In this document: positions 35,849 through 45,182 of the stretch, piece by piece
Numbering within the stretch: the stretch's first letter is position 1
Layout of the letters: each line of letters begins with the position of its first letter
Assembly (NCBI RefSeq): GCF_001424945.1
Contig: NZ_LMCW01000034.1
Coordinates: forward strand, 153,831-217,830
Length of the DNA: 64,000 nucleotides
Origin: Rhizobium sp. Root1203
GTDB taxonomy: Bacteria > Pseudomonadota > Alphaproteobacteria > Rhizobiales > Rhizobiaceae
Direction of reading: 5' to 3'
Program-made: the position numbers and the translations under genes
The notes under the pieces: model-generated
What the model was told of the DNA's origin: nothing
What the model saw: only the letters and a program-made list of their open reading frames with translations
The model's database searches: none

Positions 35849-36554
35849 TGTCACGTCTGCCGCCCGGCTTGTCAAAGCCATGCACGGTCGCCAGGACCTT
35901 CCATCCGATCCGGACTATCAGCTCGCGTTGGCCAACGAGCTCAAACAGTCCTATGGGCCTGCCGGCCTCATCGAGCTCTACGCCCGTTTCACCACCGGCG
36001 ACGGCTTTGTCGACGCATTCATGCGTAAAGTCATCTGGAAAAGTCTGGCGCGCGCATGCGGCTCCGGGCTGCAGGTCGGGAGTGGCGTTGGGTTCAAGCA
36101 TCCCGAAACCTTTGAGATCGGCAGCGGTGTCTTCATCGGCGCCCAAGCATACATTCAAGGCAGATACGATGGGACGTGCAGGATCGGCGACAATGTCTGG
36201 ATCGGTCCGCAGGCCTATTTCGACGCCCGCAACCTGATCCTGGAGGAATGCGTCGGCTGGGGACCCGGGGCAAAGATCCTTGGATCAAGCCACACCGCCC
36301 TGCCGGTCGATGTGCCGATCATCCGCACGGATCTGGAGATCAAGCCGGTTCGCGTCGGCGCGTGGGCAGACATCGGCACAAACGCCACGATCCTGCCGGG
36401 CGTTACGATCGGCAAGGGTGCGATCGTCGGCGCCGGAGCCGTGGTCACGTCTGACGTCGAACCTTTTTCCGTCGTCGCCGGCGTGCCGGCCAGATTCATC
36501 CGGTGGCGCGAAGATTGCGACCCGTCAACAGCGGAGAGGCCTGAAAAGCCATGA
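35832..36554 (+). CDS. Second left-handed beta-helix acyltransferase
   Basis: A 240-residue protein: about 60 helical N-terminal residues followed by a hexapeptide-repeat domain (VGSGVGFKHPETFEIGSGVFIGAQAYI, then TNATILPGVTIGKGAIVGAGAVVTSDV). It is longer and distinct from the enzyme at 33205, more like maltose/galactoside-type O-acetyltransferases with a long loop (SSHTALPVDVPIIRTD). The target may be a sugar hydroxyl or a second amino group. The start is ATG 35832 (GGAG 5 nt upstream); ATG 35838 is possible. It overlaps the aminotransferase by 17 bp and the epimerase by 4 bp. Confidence 0.8.
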   Translation: MPMSIDVTSAARLVKAMHGRQDLPSDPDYQLALANELKQSYGPAGLIELYARFTTGDGFVDAFMRKVIWKSLARACGSGLQVGSGVGFKHPETFEIGSGVFIGAQAYIQGRYDGTCRIGDNVWIGPQAYFDARNLILEECVGWGPGAKILGSSHTALPVDVPIIRTDLEIKPVRVGAWADIGTNATILPGVTIGKGAIVGAGAVVTSDVEPFSVVAGVPARFIRWREDCDPSTAERPEKP

Positions 36555-37525
36555 AAGACAAGCGTATTCTGATCACCGGTGGCGCCGGCCTGATCGGCTC
36601 ACACATAGCCGATCTCGTTGCACAGGAAGGACCACGCGAAATCGTGGTTCTTGACAACTTCGTGCGTGGCCGACGCGAAAACCTGGCTCAGGCCATCCAG
36701 TCGGCGCCGGTGACGATCGTCGAAGGGGACATCCGCGACAGACCGCTTCTCAAGGACGTGGTCCAGGGCATCGATGTCGTCTTTCATCAGGCAGCCATCA
36801 GAATCACACAATGTGCCGAAGAACCGCGCCTCGCCTTCGACGTTCTGGCGGGCGGTACCTTCGATGTGCTCGAGGCTTCCGTGCAGGCGGGCGTTTCAAA
36901 GATCGTGGCGGCCTCGTCTGCCTCCGTGCTGGGTCTTGCTGAAACGTTCCCGACGACCGAGGACCATCATCCCTACAACAACCGCACGATCTACGGCGCC
37001 GCCAAGGCTTTCAACGAAGGTCTGCTGCGCAGTTTTGCCGAGATGTACGGCCTGCGTTACGTCGCGCTCCGCTACTTCAATGTCTACGGACCGCGTATGG
37101 ACGTACACGGGGCCTACACAGAGGTCCTGATCCGCTGGATGGAGCGCATTGCCAGCGGCTTGCCGCCCATCATCCTCGGCGACGGTACCCAGACCATGGA
37201 TTTCGTTCACGTCCGCGACATCGCCCGCGCCAACCTGCTCGCGGCAAAGTCGGATGCCACTGACGAAGTTTTCAATGTCGCAAGCGGCGAGGAAACAAGC
37301 CTGCGCCAGCTGGCAGAGTTGCTGACCCATGTCATGGGCGCATCCTTGGAACCCCAATTCGGCCCCGCACGGAAGGTGAATGCCGTGCCACGTCGTCTGG
37401 CGTCAACGGCCAAGGCAGAGGCGCTTCTCGGTTTCAAGTCTGAGATCACCATGGAAGAGGGGCTTCGCGATCTCGTCGCGTGGTGGCGACAGGAGAAGGT
37501 TCTGAACGCGGGAGAGGCGGCATGA
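36551..37525 (+). CDS. NAD-dependent sugar epimerase/dehydratase (extended SDR)
   Basis: A 324-residue extended short-chain dehydrogenase. The Rossmann motif is ITGGAGLIGSHIA near the N-terminus; the catalytic Tyr/Lys pair is in TIYGAAKAF (YxxxK); the NVYGPRM motif follows. It resembles UDP-glucose/UDP-GlcNAc 4-epimerases. It should supply an epimerised or keto sugar nucleotide, perhaps the substrate of the aminotransferase next to it. Overlaps with both neighbours are 4 nt. Confidence 0.86.
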   Translation: MKDKRILITGGAGLIGSHIADLVAQEGPREIVVLDNFVRGRRENLAQAIQSAPVTIVEGDIRDRPLLKDVVQGIDVVFHQAAIRITQCAEEPRLAFDVLAGGTFDVLEASVQAGVSKIVAASSASVLGLAETFPTTEDHHPYNNRTIYGAAKAFNEGLLRSFAEMYGLRYVALRYFNVYGPRMDVHGAYTEVLIRWMERIASGLPPIILGDGTQTMDFVHVRDIARANLLAAKSDATDEVFNVASGEETSLRQLAELLTHVMGASLEPQFGPARKVNAVPRRLASTAKAEALLGFKSEITMEEGLRDLVAWWRQEKVLNAGEAA

Positions 37526-38703
37526 GCCAGATTCCCGTCGCCAGGCCCGTTCTTGACGAACGGGAGGTCGAAGCGGTCCGCCGCGTGATCCTGTCCGGCT
37601 GGGTCACGCAAGGCCCGGAAGTCGCAGCCTTCGAAGAAGAGTTTGCCGATTTTGTCGGTGCGGCACACGCCTGTGCTGTTTCCAACTGCACGACCGCGCT
37701 TCACCTTGCCTTGATGGCCGTGGGCGTCTCCGCCGGCGACGAAGTGATCACCGTCAGTCACTCGTTCATCGCAACGGCAAATGCGATCCGCTATTGCGGC
37801 GCGATCCCGGTGTTCGTCGATATCGAACGGGACGGCTTCAACATCGATCCCGATCTGATCGAGGCGGCGATCACGCCGAGGACGAAGGCAATCCTGTGCG
37901 TGCATCAGCTCGGCATGCCTTGCGATCTGTCCCGCATCGTCGAGATAGGCAGCCGTCGCTCGATACCGGTTATCGAGGATGCGGCCTGCGCCACCGGCAG
38001 CGAGATACTCTGGAAGGGCCGGTGGGAAAAAATAGGCAAGCCGCATGGCGACATCGCCTGCTTCTCCTTCCATCCGCGCAAGGTCGTAACAACCGGTGAC
38101 GGCGGTATGCTGACAACGGCGAATCCGGATTACGATCGAAAGTTTCGGCTGTGGCGGCAGCATAGCATGAGCGTCAACGATACGGTTCGGCATGGCTCGA
38201 AGCAGGTGATTTTCGAAAGCTACCCCGAACTCGGCTACAACTACCGCCTGACCGACATGCAGGCCGCGGTGGGCCGAGAGCAGTTGAAGCGTCTGCCGGA
38301 GATCGTTGCACGCAGGCGCGAGATTGCCGAGCAGTATGGCAGACATCTCTCCGCGATCGCGGGCATGAGGTCGCCCGTGGAGCCACACTGGGCACGCAGC
38401 AATTGGCAGAGCTATTGCATCGGGTTGCCTGATCGATGGGAACAGCCGGCATTCATGCAGGCGATGCTGGATCGTGGCGTTTCGACCCGACGGGGCATCA
38501 TGAACAGCCACCTCGAGAAAGCCTACACTGGAACAACCTCGCACCGGATCGCGAGCGGCCTTGTGAACAGCGTCAGGGCTCAGAATGAGACTGTCATCCT
38601 TCCCCTTTTCATGCAGATGACCGATGTCGAGATCTTGCAGATCGTCGAGGCCATCCAGGAGGGGCCCGGCTTTGCTGATCTCGCGACGGCCGCGGTGGGA
38701 TGA
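37522..38703 (+). CDS. Second DegT/DnrJ/EryC1 sugar aminotransferase
   Basis: A 393-residue PLP aminotransferase, distinct from the one at 34742. The PLP lysine lies in ACFSFHPRKVVTTGDGG, and the N-terminal VSNCTTALHLALMAVG loop is present. The ATG at 37522 (GGGAGAGG upstream) overlaps the epimerase stop by 4 nt; a longer reading from 37480 is unsupported. With the SDR and the acyltransferase at 35832 it looks like a second amino-sugar cassette, perhaps for a 4-amino sugar. Last gene of the six-gene operon. Confidence 0.87.
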   Translation: MSQIPVARPVLDEREVEAVRRVILSGWVTQGPEVAAFEEEFADFVGAAHACAVSNCTTALHLALMAVGVSAGDEVITVSHSFIATANAIRYCGAIPVFVDIERDGFNIDPDLIEAAITPRTKAILCVHQLGMPCDLSRIVEIGSRRSIPVIEDAACATGSEILWKGRWEKIGKPHGDIACFSFHPRKVVTTGDGGMLTTANPDYDRKFRLWRQHSMSVNDTVRHGSKQVIFESYPELGYNYRLTDMQAAVGREQLKRLPEIVARRREIAEQYGRHLSAIAGMRSPVEPHWARSNWQSYCIGLPDRWEQPAFMQAMLDRGVSTRRGIMNSHLEKAYTGTTSHRIASGLVNSVRAQNETVILPLFMQMTDVEILQIVEAIQEGPGFADLATAAVG

Positions 38704-39065
38704 CTGACCCATGCGCAGTCGGCTCGAACCCTGCCCGGCGCCTGCGCTGGTCCCGGAGAAACGCATCGATTGCATCCAAAACATACAGGTATTGGCACGG
38801 AATCTTCCGATTTTGACGGTCTCACAGCCGAAACGCGGTCAACATCGGCTCGTCGGCGAGCCGAGGCTTCACCAAATGGAATTTTGGTTTTCTCAAATCA
38901 TGCAACCTGGACTCAGTATTCCCCAAAAAAATGAGGCTTCTCGTGCCTACCGCTTTTTGAGTAGGCACCGAACTATTAGGGCGAGTTTATTGGGGTGCAA
39001 CTTGCTGTAGGATGGTTAACAGCGATTGGAAGTGGTTAGACATAACCCAAACGACGGAGAGCGAC
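38704..39065. other. Intergenic region with a GC-rich hairpin
   Basis: A 362-bp gap after the amino-sugar operon. It contains TCGGCTCG (38845-38852) paired with CGAGCCGA (38857-38864) around the loop TCGG: a perfect 8-bp stem. There is no T-run after it, so it may be a weak or Rho-assisted terminator for the operon. The right part (from about 38880) is more AT-rich and probably holds the promoter of the Hint-domain gene, but I cannot name a clear one. No ORF seems real here. Confidence 0.35.
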
Positions 39066-39974
39066 ATGTCATCGATGGATCGGCAAGAAATACCCCTTAA
39101 CCGTGCACGGCGGCATTTCCTTGGCGCGGCGGCTGCCGCTGGCGCGCGATGTGCAGGTATTGCGGCTGTAACGATGGCCGTTGCCTCTTCGCCCGCGCAC
39201 GCCTTGGGACACAACTGGGGCCGGCGCGGCGGCCGTGGCGGTGGCGGTGGTGGAAGTAGTGGCGGCGGTGGTGGTGGCGGTGGCCACAGCGGAGGCGGCG
39301 GTGGCGGTGGCTATGACAGCGGCGGAGGCGCGAACTGCCTCCTCGGCGGGACGTTGATTATGACCCCGACGGGTGAGATGTCGATCGAAAACCTTCGCAT
39401 TGGCGACCTTGTTGACACCGTGTCCGGTGGACCCAAACCGATCCGCTGGATCGGCCGCCAAACCTTCAGGACGAGCCGTGCTTCGTGGTCCGATAGCGTC
39501 ATGTCGATCCGCATTTCGCGGAACGCTCTGGACGACGGCATGCCGAGCAGGGATCTGTATGTTTCGCCTGGCCACTCCCTTTATCTCGACGGCGTCCTGA
39601 TCCGTGCCAACGACCTCGTGAATGGCAGGTCGATCGAGCGTGCGCTGCCGGCAGGCAGGGAAACAATCGAATATTACAATATTCTGCTCGACAGCCATGA
39701 TGTCGTTATAGCTGAGGCTACGCCAGTGGAGACATTCCAACTTCGTGGCGACGACTACGAGAAGTTTGAAAACTTTGTCGAGCTTGAGCGCCTCTACCCC
39801 GCTGCCAAACCCCGCATGGCACCGTTCGCACCGGTTGTGGGCGAAGAAAGCGGCCGGCAGCACCTGAAAGCCCTGTTGTTGCTCAGTGTCTCACGGATCA
39901 TTCCAGCACGAGATCCCTTCAAGGATGTCACCAACCGAATTGCGGCTCGCATTGGAGAAATGGCTGAGATCTAG
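39066..39974 (+). CDS. Tat-exported Hint-domain protein with a glycine-rich spacer
   Basis: A 302-residue protein. A twin-arginine type signal (RRHFLGAAAAAGA, R15-R16) ends around SPAHA, residue 46. A Gly-rich spacer (about 50-85, runs of Gly interrupted by Ser, His and Tyr) leads to a Hint domain beginning at Cys91 (NCLLGGTLIMTPTGEMSIENLRIGDLV) and continuing through SPGHSLYLDGVLIRANDLV. Hint domains are the self-splicing/cleaving fold of inteins and hedgehogs; this type is widespread in alphaproteobacteria, usually at the C-terminus of exported proteins. ATG 39066 has GGAGAG upstream. Function in the EPS region is unknown. Confidence 0.83.
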   Translation: MSSMDRQEIPLNRARRHFLGAAAAAGARCAGIAAVTMAVASSPAHALGHNWGRRGGRGGGGGGSSGGGGGGGGHSGGGGGGGYDSGGGANCLLGGTLIMTPTGEMSIENLRIGDLVDTVSGGPKPIRWIGRQTFRTSRASWSDSVMSIRISRNALDDGMPSRDLYVSPGHSLYLDGVLIRANDLVNGRSIERALPAGRETIEYYNILLDSHDVVIAEATPVETFQLRGDDYEKFENFVELERLYPAAKPRMAPFAPVVGEESGRQHLKALLLLSVSRIIPARDPFKDVTNRIAARIGEMAEI

Positions 39975-40010
39975 GGTACGGAACCCGATCGGCCGCAGTA
40001 GCCTGACAAC

Positions 40011-40038
40011 TCAATCCTTCTTGTGAAAGGAGGATTGA
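40011..40038. terminator. Bidirectional terminator between the Hint gene and the flippase
   Basis: A 12-bp stem (40011-40022 with 40027-40038; outer 8 bp TCAATCCT/AGGATTGA perfect, one G-T pair inside) closed by a 4-nt loop, followed by ATTACTTTT. It lies between the ends of the convergent Hint-domain and Wzx-like genes. Confidence 0.75.
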
Positions 40039-40136
40039 ATTACTTTTCCTCGTTTGGAACCTCATCGCCGCGCCCAGGTCGCTCTGGTGCGCGGTGCTTT
40101 CGTGTTCGTGTTCGTGTTGCGCAATGGGCTCGCGTG

Positions 40137-41663
40137 TCACGATCCAGCGTCGGCCTGCGCGGATCGAAACAGCCACACTCGGACGAATGCCGGAAAAACT
40201 TCCCGCGGCAACAGCTCAATCAGCATCTTGAGGGAATAGAGCCCAGTTGCCGCGGTCGCCAGCGAACCGATCGCAACTGCCTGCCACAGCTGTAGACACT
40301 GGAAGGCCAGGAAGACCAACGCCGAGACGGGAAGGTAGATCAGTATGAGGACTCGATTGGTCGTGGACCAACGGAAACCCGTATAACGTCGGGCAATCCA
40401 ATAGATCAGAAGACCATGCCATACATAGAGCCCGAAAAACGCAGCGCCGGCGCCGACGGACCCGAATGTCTTTACGAACAGCCAAGCTAGCCCCACATGC
40501 ACTAAGCTCGCTGCCACTTCCGTCCAGAAGAAGATCTTCTGCGCGCCCTTTGCCAACACGATGAAACCGATCGGCCACGCAATGATCCGGAGCATCATTC
40601 CAAGGCAGATCCAGCGCAAAAGGTCGACGGCGGCGTAGAACTCGGACGAATAAAAGACGTGCATCACCACCGGAGCAAGCGTGAGCGTGGCAAGCAAACC
40701 GGGGCCAGCGAGCAAGACACTGACCTGCGTTTGCTCGTTGACGAGCCGGTTGCATTCGACGTTGTCGCTGATTATGCCGGTCAGGCGCGGATAGAAATCT
40801 GTGCCCATTGCCTGGAGAATGAAGCCTGCATACAGCCCTCCGAGCGACCAGGCGGCTTGATATAGACCGGCGGCCGCGATGCCTTCCGCATCCAATACGA
40901 TGATGCGTATGGCGTAGGCGCTGCCGAACGTCAGAAATGCGCTTGCCATGAATGTGAAGCCGAGCCTGAACAGCCCCCGGGCTTCCGTGCCGAGTTGCCG
41001 GAGCGATATCCGGCATGGCTCAATCATGATCTTGCGGCTGTACCACCATGAGGTCAGGAGCGTCGTCGCCGCCACGCAGACAAGGGAGGGGACGATGCCT
41101 TTTTCGCCATAGACGTAGATGATCGGGATGCCGATTGCCGTGCTGACGAACGCGCCGATGACGTTGATGCGAGCAAGGCTGGCAATGTCCCGCATACCTT
41201 GCAGGAGGGCCGCTTGCCCCCCGGACATGACCTGAAAAAAGATCATTGCCGACAGCAACACGATGGCACCGGTATGCTGATCGTCGCCAAACGTCAGTCT
41301 CGCGATCGGCGCGGCCAGGCACGCCATCAAAACCGTGCCCAGTATGCCGAGGAGCACCGACAGTCGCCGCAGCGCCGTAGCCGTACGCGCTATCGCGCCG
41401 GCATCTTTCGTACCCGCGGCTTCGGCGACCTGGCGCACGCCACTGGCATTCAACCCCATGCCGGCAATGGTATGGCCGATATCGGCAGTCGCGCTGTACA
41501 GCCCCATCAGTCCGACGCCTTCGGGCCCCAAAAGAACTGCCATCGCCTTGCTGCGGACGATAGCAAACCCGACGTTCACGATCGACGATCCGCCGATCAC
41601 CATCGTTGACTTGAGGATCTGAGTATAACTCTGTCTGCTCGCTGGGTTTGGCTGTGAGACCAT
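40137..41663 (-). CDS. Wzx-like polysaccharide flippase
   Basis: A 508-residue inner-membrane protein with about 12-14 hydrophobic segments, of the MOP/polysaccharide-transport superfamily. It opens with a typical KSTMVIGGSSIVNVGFAIVRSKAMAVLLGPEGVGLMGLY stretch (segments 1-2) in the pattern of O-antigen translocases. It should flip undecaprenyl-linked repeat units to the periplasm for the Wzy-like polymerase. The ATG at 41663 has AGGA 4 nt upstream. The ExoF-like gene lies 107 bp upstream on the same strand. Confidence 0.87.
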   Translation of the reverse strand: MVSQPNPASRQSYTQILKSTMVIGGSSIVNVGFAIVRSKAMAVLLGPEGVGLMGLYSATADIGHTIAGMGLNASGVRQVAEAAGTKDAGAIARTATALRRLSVLLGILGTVLMACLAAPIARLTFGDDQHTGAIVLLSAMIFFQVMSGGQAALLQGMRDIASLARINVIGAFVSTAIGIPIIYVYGEKGIVPSLVCVAATTLLTSWWYSRKIMIEPCRISLRQLGTEARGLFRLGFTFMASAFLTFGSAYAIRIIVLDAEGIAAAGLYQAAWSLGGLYAGFILQAMGTDFYPRLTGIISDNVECNRLVNEQTQVSVLLAGPGLLATLTLAPVVMHVFYSSEFYAAVDLLRWICLGMMLRIIAWPIGFIVLAKGAQKIFFWTEVAASLVHVGLAWLFVKTFGSVGAGAAFFGLYVWHGLLIYWIARRYTGFRWSTTNRVLILIYLPVSALVFLAFQCLQLWQAVAIGSLATAATGLYSLKMLIELLPREVFPAFVRVWLFRSAQADAGS

Positions 41664-41770
41664 CGGTTCCTGCTAAACTGGAGGCTGGTGAGATCTGCGG
41701 ATCTGTTCTGCAGCCAGGATCAACGCCTCGTCTGTCGCTGGCCTCGTGGTACAACGGCAATCTCGACCTA

Positions 41771-43075
41771 TCATTGGCTGGCCTGATCCGTATGCGTGGC
41801 GCCTGGGGGCGCAGCCTGGCCGATGGGCGTGGCGTCTTGTGTCGCCTTCCGTGATACCTTGATGACATCGCCCGGCAGCAAAGCGGTGGTCTCGGAAGCG
41901 CCGATCTCCTCCATGTTTCCGCCGTCTCGCCGCACTATGGTAAAGGTGAGGGCGGGCTTTTCACCCTGGCGCTGCGAACCTGCGAGAGCGGACAGGTTGT
42001 CCAGCATCAGTTTCTGGCTGGTCTCCCGTTTTACCTTCAATTGCACAAGCAGGGCCCGTTCGGATTGCAGCTCGGATGCGACCTGGGTTTGACGTTCGTC
42101 GTAGAGGGCCTGGAGGTCTCGTGTCGTCTGGCTGATGCTTTGCCGGGCCCGCATGATGGCCGTCGTTATATCCAGCTTGTCATCCTGATAGCTTCGCAGA
42201 GAGCGCTCGACCTCGCCTTGTCGCGTTGCGACAACCGCACCCTTGGCAACCAGCATGGCGGTGCTGTCGACCTGCTGCTGTATGGATTTTATGTTCGCGT
42301 CCATGCTCTTTGTCTTCTCATCGAGGACATGGATTTCTTCGCCCAGAAGATCGCGAAGTTCCATCAGCGACTTGGACTTTCGCTCCAGCAAGTTCGCCCG
42401 CGCCGCAAAGATCACCTGCTCCTGGCTGTAGATGGCGGCGGTAAACTGGTCGGTGCTGGCCGGCTGCTTCACAAATTCGAGTGCTTTGGCCCCGGACATC
42501 TCTGCCTGCAGCCGCTCGATCTTGGTGCTGCTCCGTATAATGGAATCGTCCAGTTCCTTCAGTTCACCCAGCAGCTTTGTAACATCTGCCGAATTCTCGA
42601 ACGCGACGGTCGGCCGAAGCTCGCCGCCGCTCATTGCGAAGGCCTGCAGGACGGTTAGCCCGGTGCTGAATTTGTATTCCCCGGGCCGGGTGACCTCACC
42701 CACGACGTACACCGGCGAATACTCGAGAATTTCAACCGCGGCCATCGGCGCATCGACCAAGCCTATCTTGTCCTTGAGGCGCTTGGCGATTTCGGCGGCA
42801 AGTCCGGTGTTGTCAAGGTCGCCGACCGGAACACTTCCCAGAACCGGCATGGACAGCGTACCGGCGTCGGACACTGTAAATTCGCCGCCGAGGGATCCCC
42901 ACTGCTCGTAGAGGCCCTTCGTGGGCATCCACTGCACAACTGTCAGCTTGATTTTGGTGTGCGGAGGGAGGGGGGCACTATCGGCGGTCCCCGGTACCAC
43001 CGTGGCTCCAAGTGCAATCAATCCCAGCCACCCTGGATGCAAGGTACGCCGACGGACACCGAGTGATACGCGCAT
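41771..43075 (-). CDS. ExoF-like polysaccharide export protein
   Basis: A 434-residue secreted protein. After the signal peptide (about 1-32) comes a polysaccharide-export (Wza-type) domain (LTVVQWMPTKGLYEQWGSLGGEFTV to the SLBB-like PVYVVGEVTRPGEYKF), then a long coiled coil (about 160-350) and a C-terminal second SLBB-like stretch with LLPGDVIKV. This length and coiled-coil insert match S. meliloti ExoF rather than short Wza. It likely forms the outer-envelope part of the exporter with the Wzz-like protein encoded divergently. ATG 43075 has GGAG 6 nt upstream. Confidence 0.86.
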   Translation of the reverse strand: MRVSLGVRRRTLHPGWLGLIALGATVVPGTADSAPLPPHTKIKLTVVQWMPTKGLYEQWGSLGGEFTVSDAGTLSMPVLGSVPVGDLDNTGLAAEIAKRLKDKIGLVDAPMAAVEILEYSPVYVVGEVTRPGEYKFSTGLTVLQAFAMSGGELRPTVAFENSADVTKLLGELKELDDSIIRSSTKIERLQAEMSGAKALEFVKQPASTDQFTAAIYSQEQVIFAARANLLERKSKSLMELRDLLGEEIHVLDEKTKSMDANIKSIQQQVDSTAMLVAKGAVVATRQGEVERSLRSYQDDKLDITTAIMRARQSISQTTRDLQALYDERQTQVASELQSERALLVQLKVKRETSQKLMLDNLSALAGSQRQGEKPALTFTIVRRDGGNMEEIGASETTALLPGDVIKVSRKATQDATPIGQAAPPGATHTDQASQ

Positions 43076-43583
43076 ATATGTCTCCAGCACGCCGATTTAC
43101 TTGCCGATCGCTAGCGTCATAATGAGACCCGTAATAAAAACAAAACTACAACCAGACTACACTAGTATCAACTGCGGAAAGATCGTCATATATTACATCA
43201 TCGATGACCAATTATCGAATATTGTATGGTGCAAAGGCAAGTACACTGACCCTAGCAAAATTGATGAGGCGCGTGGAATGCGCCGGCAATTTGCGGCAGA
43301 TTCGCTTCGTAGCGATCTGAAGCACGTTCATAAGGGGTTTTCCGAGGATCTCGGGCGGTTGCGGGAGCCGCCGGAGGCTTGACGCCGCCGCCGGCAACCG
43401 CTGCGCGATATTCGGCGATAGTCTCAAAGCAAAGCGCGCAGGCAACGCACGATGTACTTAGCCAAATGTACTAGCAATCCCTGCTTCACATCCACTATCG
43501 ATGAACTACCCTCCTCGCGCGAACTCAATATAGATGGCAGCTTAGAAACACACCCTCAGGGTCTTAATTTCGGTGATCGCGTA
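43076..43583. promoter_or_regulatory. Divergent promoter region of the export genes
   Basis: A 508-bp region between the ExoF-like and Wzz-like genes. It is strongly AT-rich from about 43110 to 43260, in contrast to the rest of the locus, as expected for divergent promoters. The heptamer ATGTACT is repeated 14 bp apart (43452 and 43466). The frame of the Wzz-like gene is open back to 43452 but without a ribosome site, so I treat this part as leader. Confidence 0.4.
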
Positions 43584-45122
43584 ATGGGCGCCATGGATGT
43601 CAGCTTCTACCTGTCACTATTTCTTCGGAGGCTTCCATATTTTGTGGCGATCGTCTGCCTGTCGACGACAGTTGCGATCGTCGTCGCGTTGTTGCTGCCG
43701 CGCGAGTATCAGTCTACTGCCAAGATCCTGGTCGAGGCCCCGCAAATCCCCGCCGAGTTGGTCAGATCGACGGTGTCCACAAGCTCATTGCAGCAGCTAC
43801 AGATCATTCAGCAGCAGATAACGACGCGGGAGAACCTGCTGGCGCTGGCTGCGAAACTCAACATATATGCCGACGACAAATCACAGCCGTCGGGAGATGC
43901 GATCGTCAGGGATATGCAGTCCCGTATCACGTTCACCGAATTGCCGTTGGGCACCGGCGACGGTGCAACGGTTTTCAGCGTCTCGTTCGACGCCGGCACG
44001 CCTGCGCTGGCCGCGAAAGCTGCCAATGAGCTCGCCTCGTTGATCCTCTCGCGCAACCAGCGTCAGCGAACGGACCGATCAGGCGATACGCTGCAGTTTT
44101 TCAACGACGAAGTGAAGAGGCTTGATTCCGAGTTGAATCGGACGGAGGCAGGCCTTCTCAAGTTCAAGAACGAAAACAGAGACAGCCTGCCGGAAAGCCT
44201 TGGATTTCGGCGTCAACAACAGAGCAGCCAACAAGAGCGGCTGATATCGCTGGAGCGTGAAGAAGCAGATCTTCGCGCCAGGCGCAGCATGCTCATCGAG
44301 AGCTATCGAGCAACCGGTCAGTATGCGAATGCTCCGATCAGTGCCGAACAGCAAATGCTGCAGGACTTGAACAAAGCACTGGCCGAGCAACTTGCAATAT
44401 TCTCGGAAACGAGCCCGAACATTGTTGCTCTTCGGGCTCGAATTGCGGCGTTGCGCGCGAAAGACGGATCGATGAAGAGCGATCGCTCCGCTGAAAAGTC
44501 CATTTCCACCGGGTTCGACATGCAGCTGGCCGACATCAATGAGCGCCTTGAGATCATCGGCCGCGAGAGGACGTCACTGATGCAGAGCATCGCCGACCTC
44601 ACCAAATCCGTCAGCGAAACGCCAGCGACCGACATTCAATTGAATGCGATCGAGCGAACCCTCGCAAACATCCAGACGCAATATAACACTGCCATTGCCA
44701 GACGCGCTGAAGCCTCGCTCGGAAACCAGATCGAAGTACGCTCGGATGGCGGGCGATTTTCGCTGCTGGAACCTGCCACACCGCCGGAGAACGCACTGCG
44801 TTCGCGCCGTCGCTTGATCGTCGGTGTGGGCGCGGTGGGGGGAATTGCCCTTGGCCTCGCGTTCATTGCTCTTTTGGAAATGCTGAACAAGACCATTCGC
44901 CGGCCTTCGGAGCTGACTCAACTCCTGCAGCGCCAGCCTCTGGCCGTGATCCCTTACGTTGTTGCGCCCTTCGAAGCACGGGCGGCTCCGGTCAAGCGAG
45001 GGCTTGCGGCAGCGTTATCGGCAACGGCCATTCCCGCCTCGTTGCTCGTCGTCCATTATTTCTACATGCCATTGGGTACGGCATTCCAAAAGCTGCTGTC
45101 GGGCTTCACGAGGAGCGGCTAG
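43584..45122 (+). CDS. Wzz/GumC-type chain-length and export protein
   Basis: About 512 residues. Two membrane helices (about 17-39 and 413-433) flank a periplasmic domain with a long coiled coil (about 150-390), the layout of polysaccharide co-polymerases. It lacks a fused C-terminal kinase; that function is supplied by the next gene. It should set chain length and link the polymerase to the ExoF-like exporter. Start taken as ATG 43584 (MGAMDVSFYLSLF), with GGTGAT upstream; ATG 43593 is an alternative. Confidence 0.84.
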   Translation: MGAMDVSFYLSLFLRRLPYFVAIVCLSTTVAIVVALLLPREYQSTAKILVEAPQIPAELVRSTVSTSSLQQLQIIQQQITTRENLLALAAKLNIYADDKSQPSGDAIVRDMQSRITFTELPLGTGDGATVFSVSFDAGTPALAAKAANELASLILSRNQRQRTDRSGDTLQFFNDEVKRLDSELNRTEAGLLKFKNENRDSLPESLGFRRQQQSSQQERLISLEREEADLRARRSMLIESYRATGQYANAPISAEQQMLQDLNKALAEQLAIFSETSPNIVALRARIAALRAKDGSMKSDRSAEKSISTGFDMQLADINERLEIIGRERTSLMQSIADLTKSVSETPATDIQLNAIERTLANIQTQYNTAIARRAEASLGNQIEVRSDGGRFSLLEPATPPENALRSRRRLIVGVGAVGGIALGLAFIALLEMLNKTIRRPSELTQLLQRQPLAVIPYVVAPFEARAAPVKRGLAAALSATAIPASLLVVHYFYMPLGTAFQKLLSGFTRSG

Positions 45123-45182
45123 TTGAGGCGGTGTGCTATGATGAATAGGAACTTTCTTGGGACAACAGTGGAGGCGTGAACA

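Noticed and set aside
39230-39325. GGC/GGT-rich tandem repeat that could be a microsatellite
   Set aside because: It is in frame and codes the Gly-rich spacer of the Hint-domain protein.
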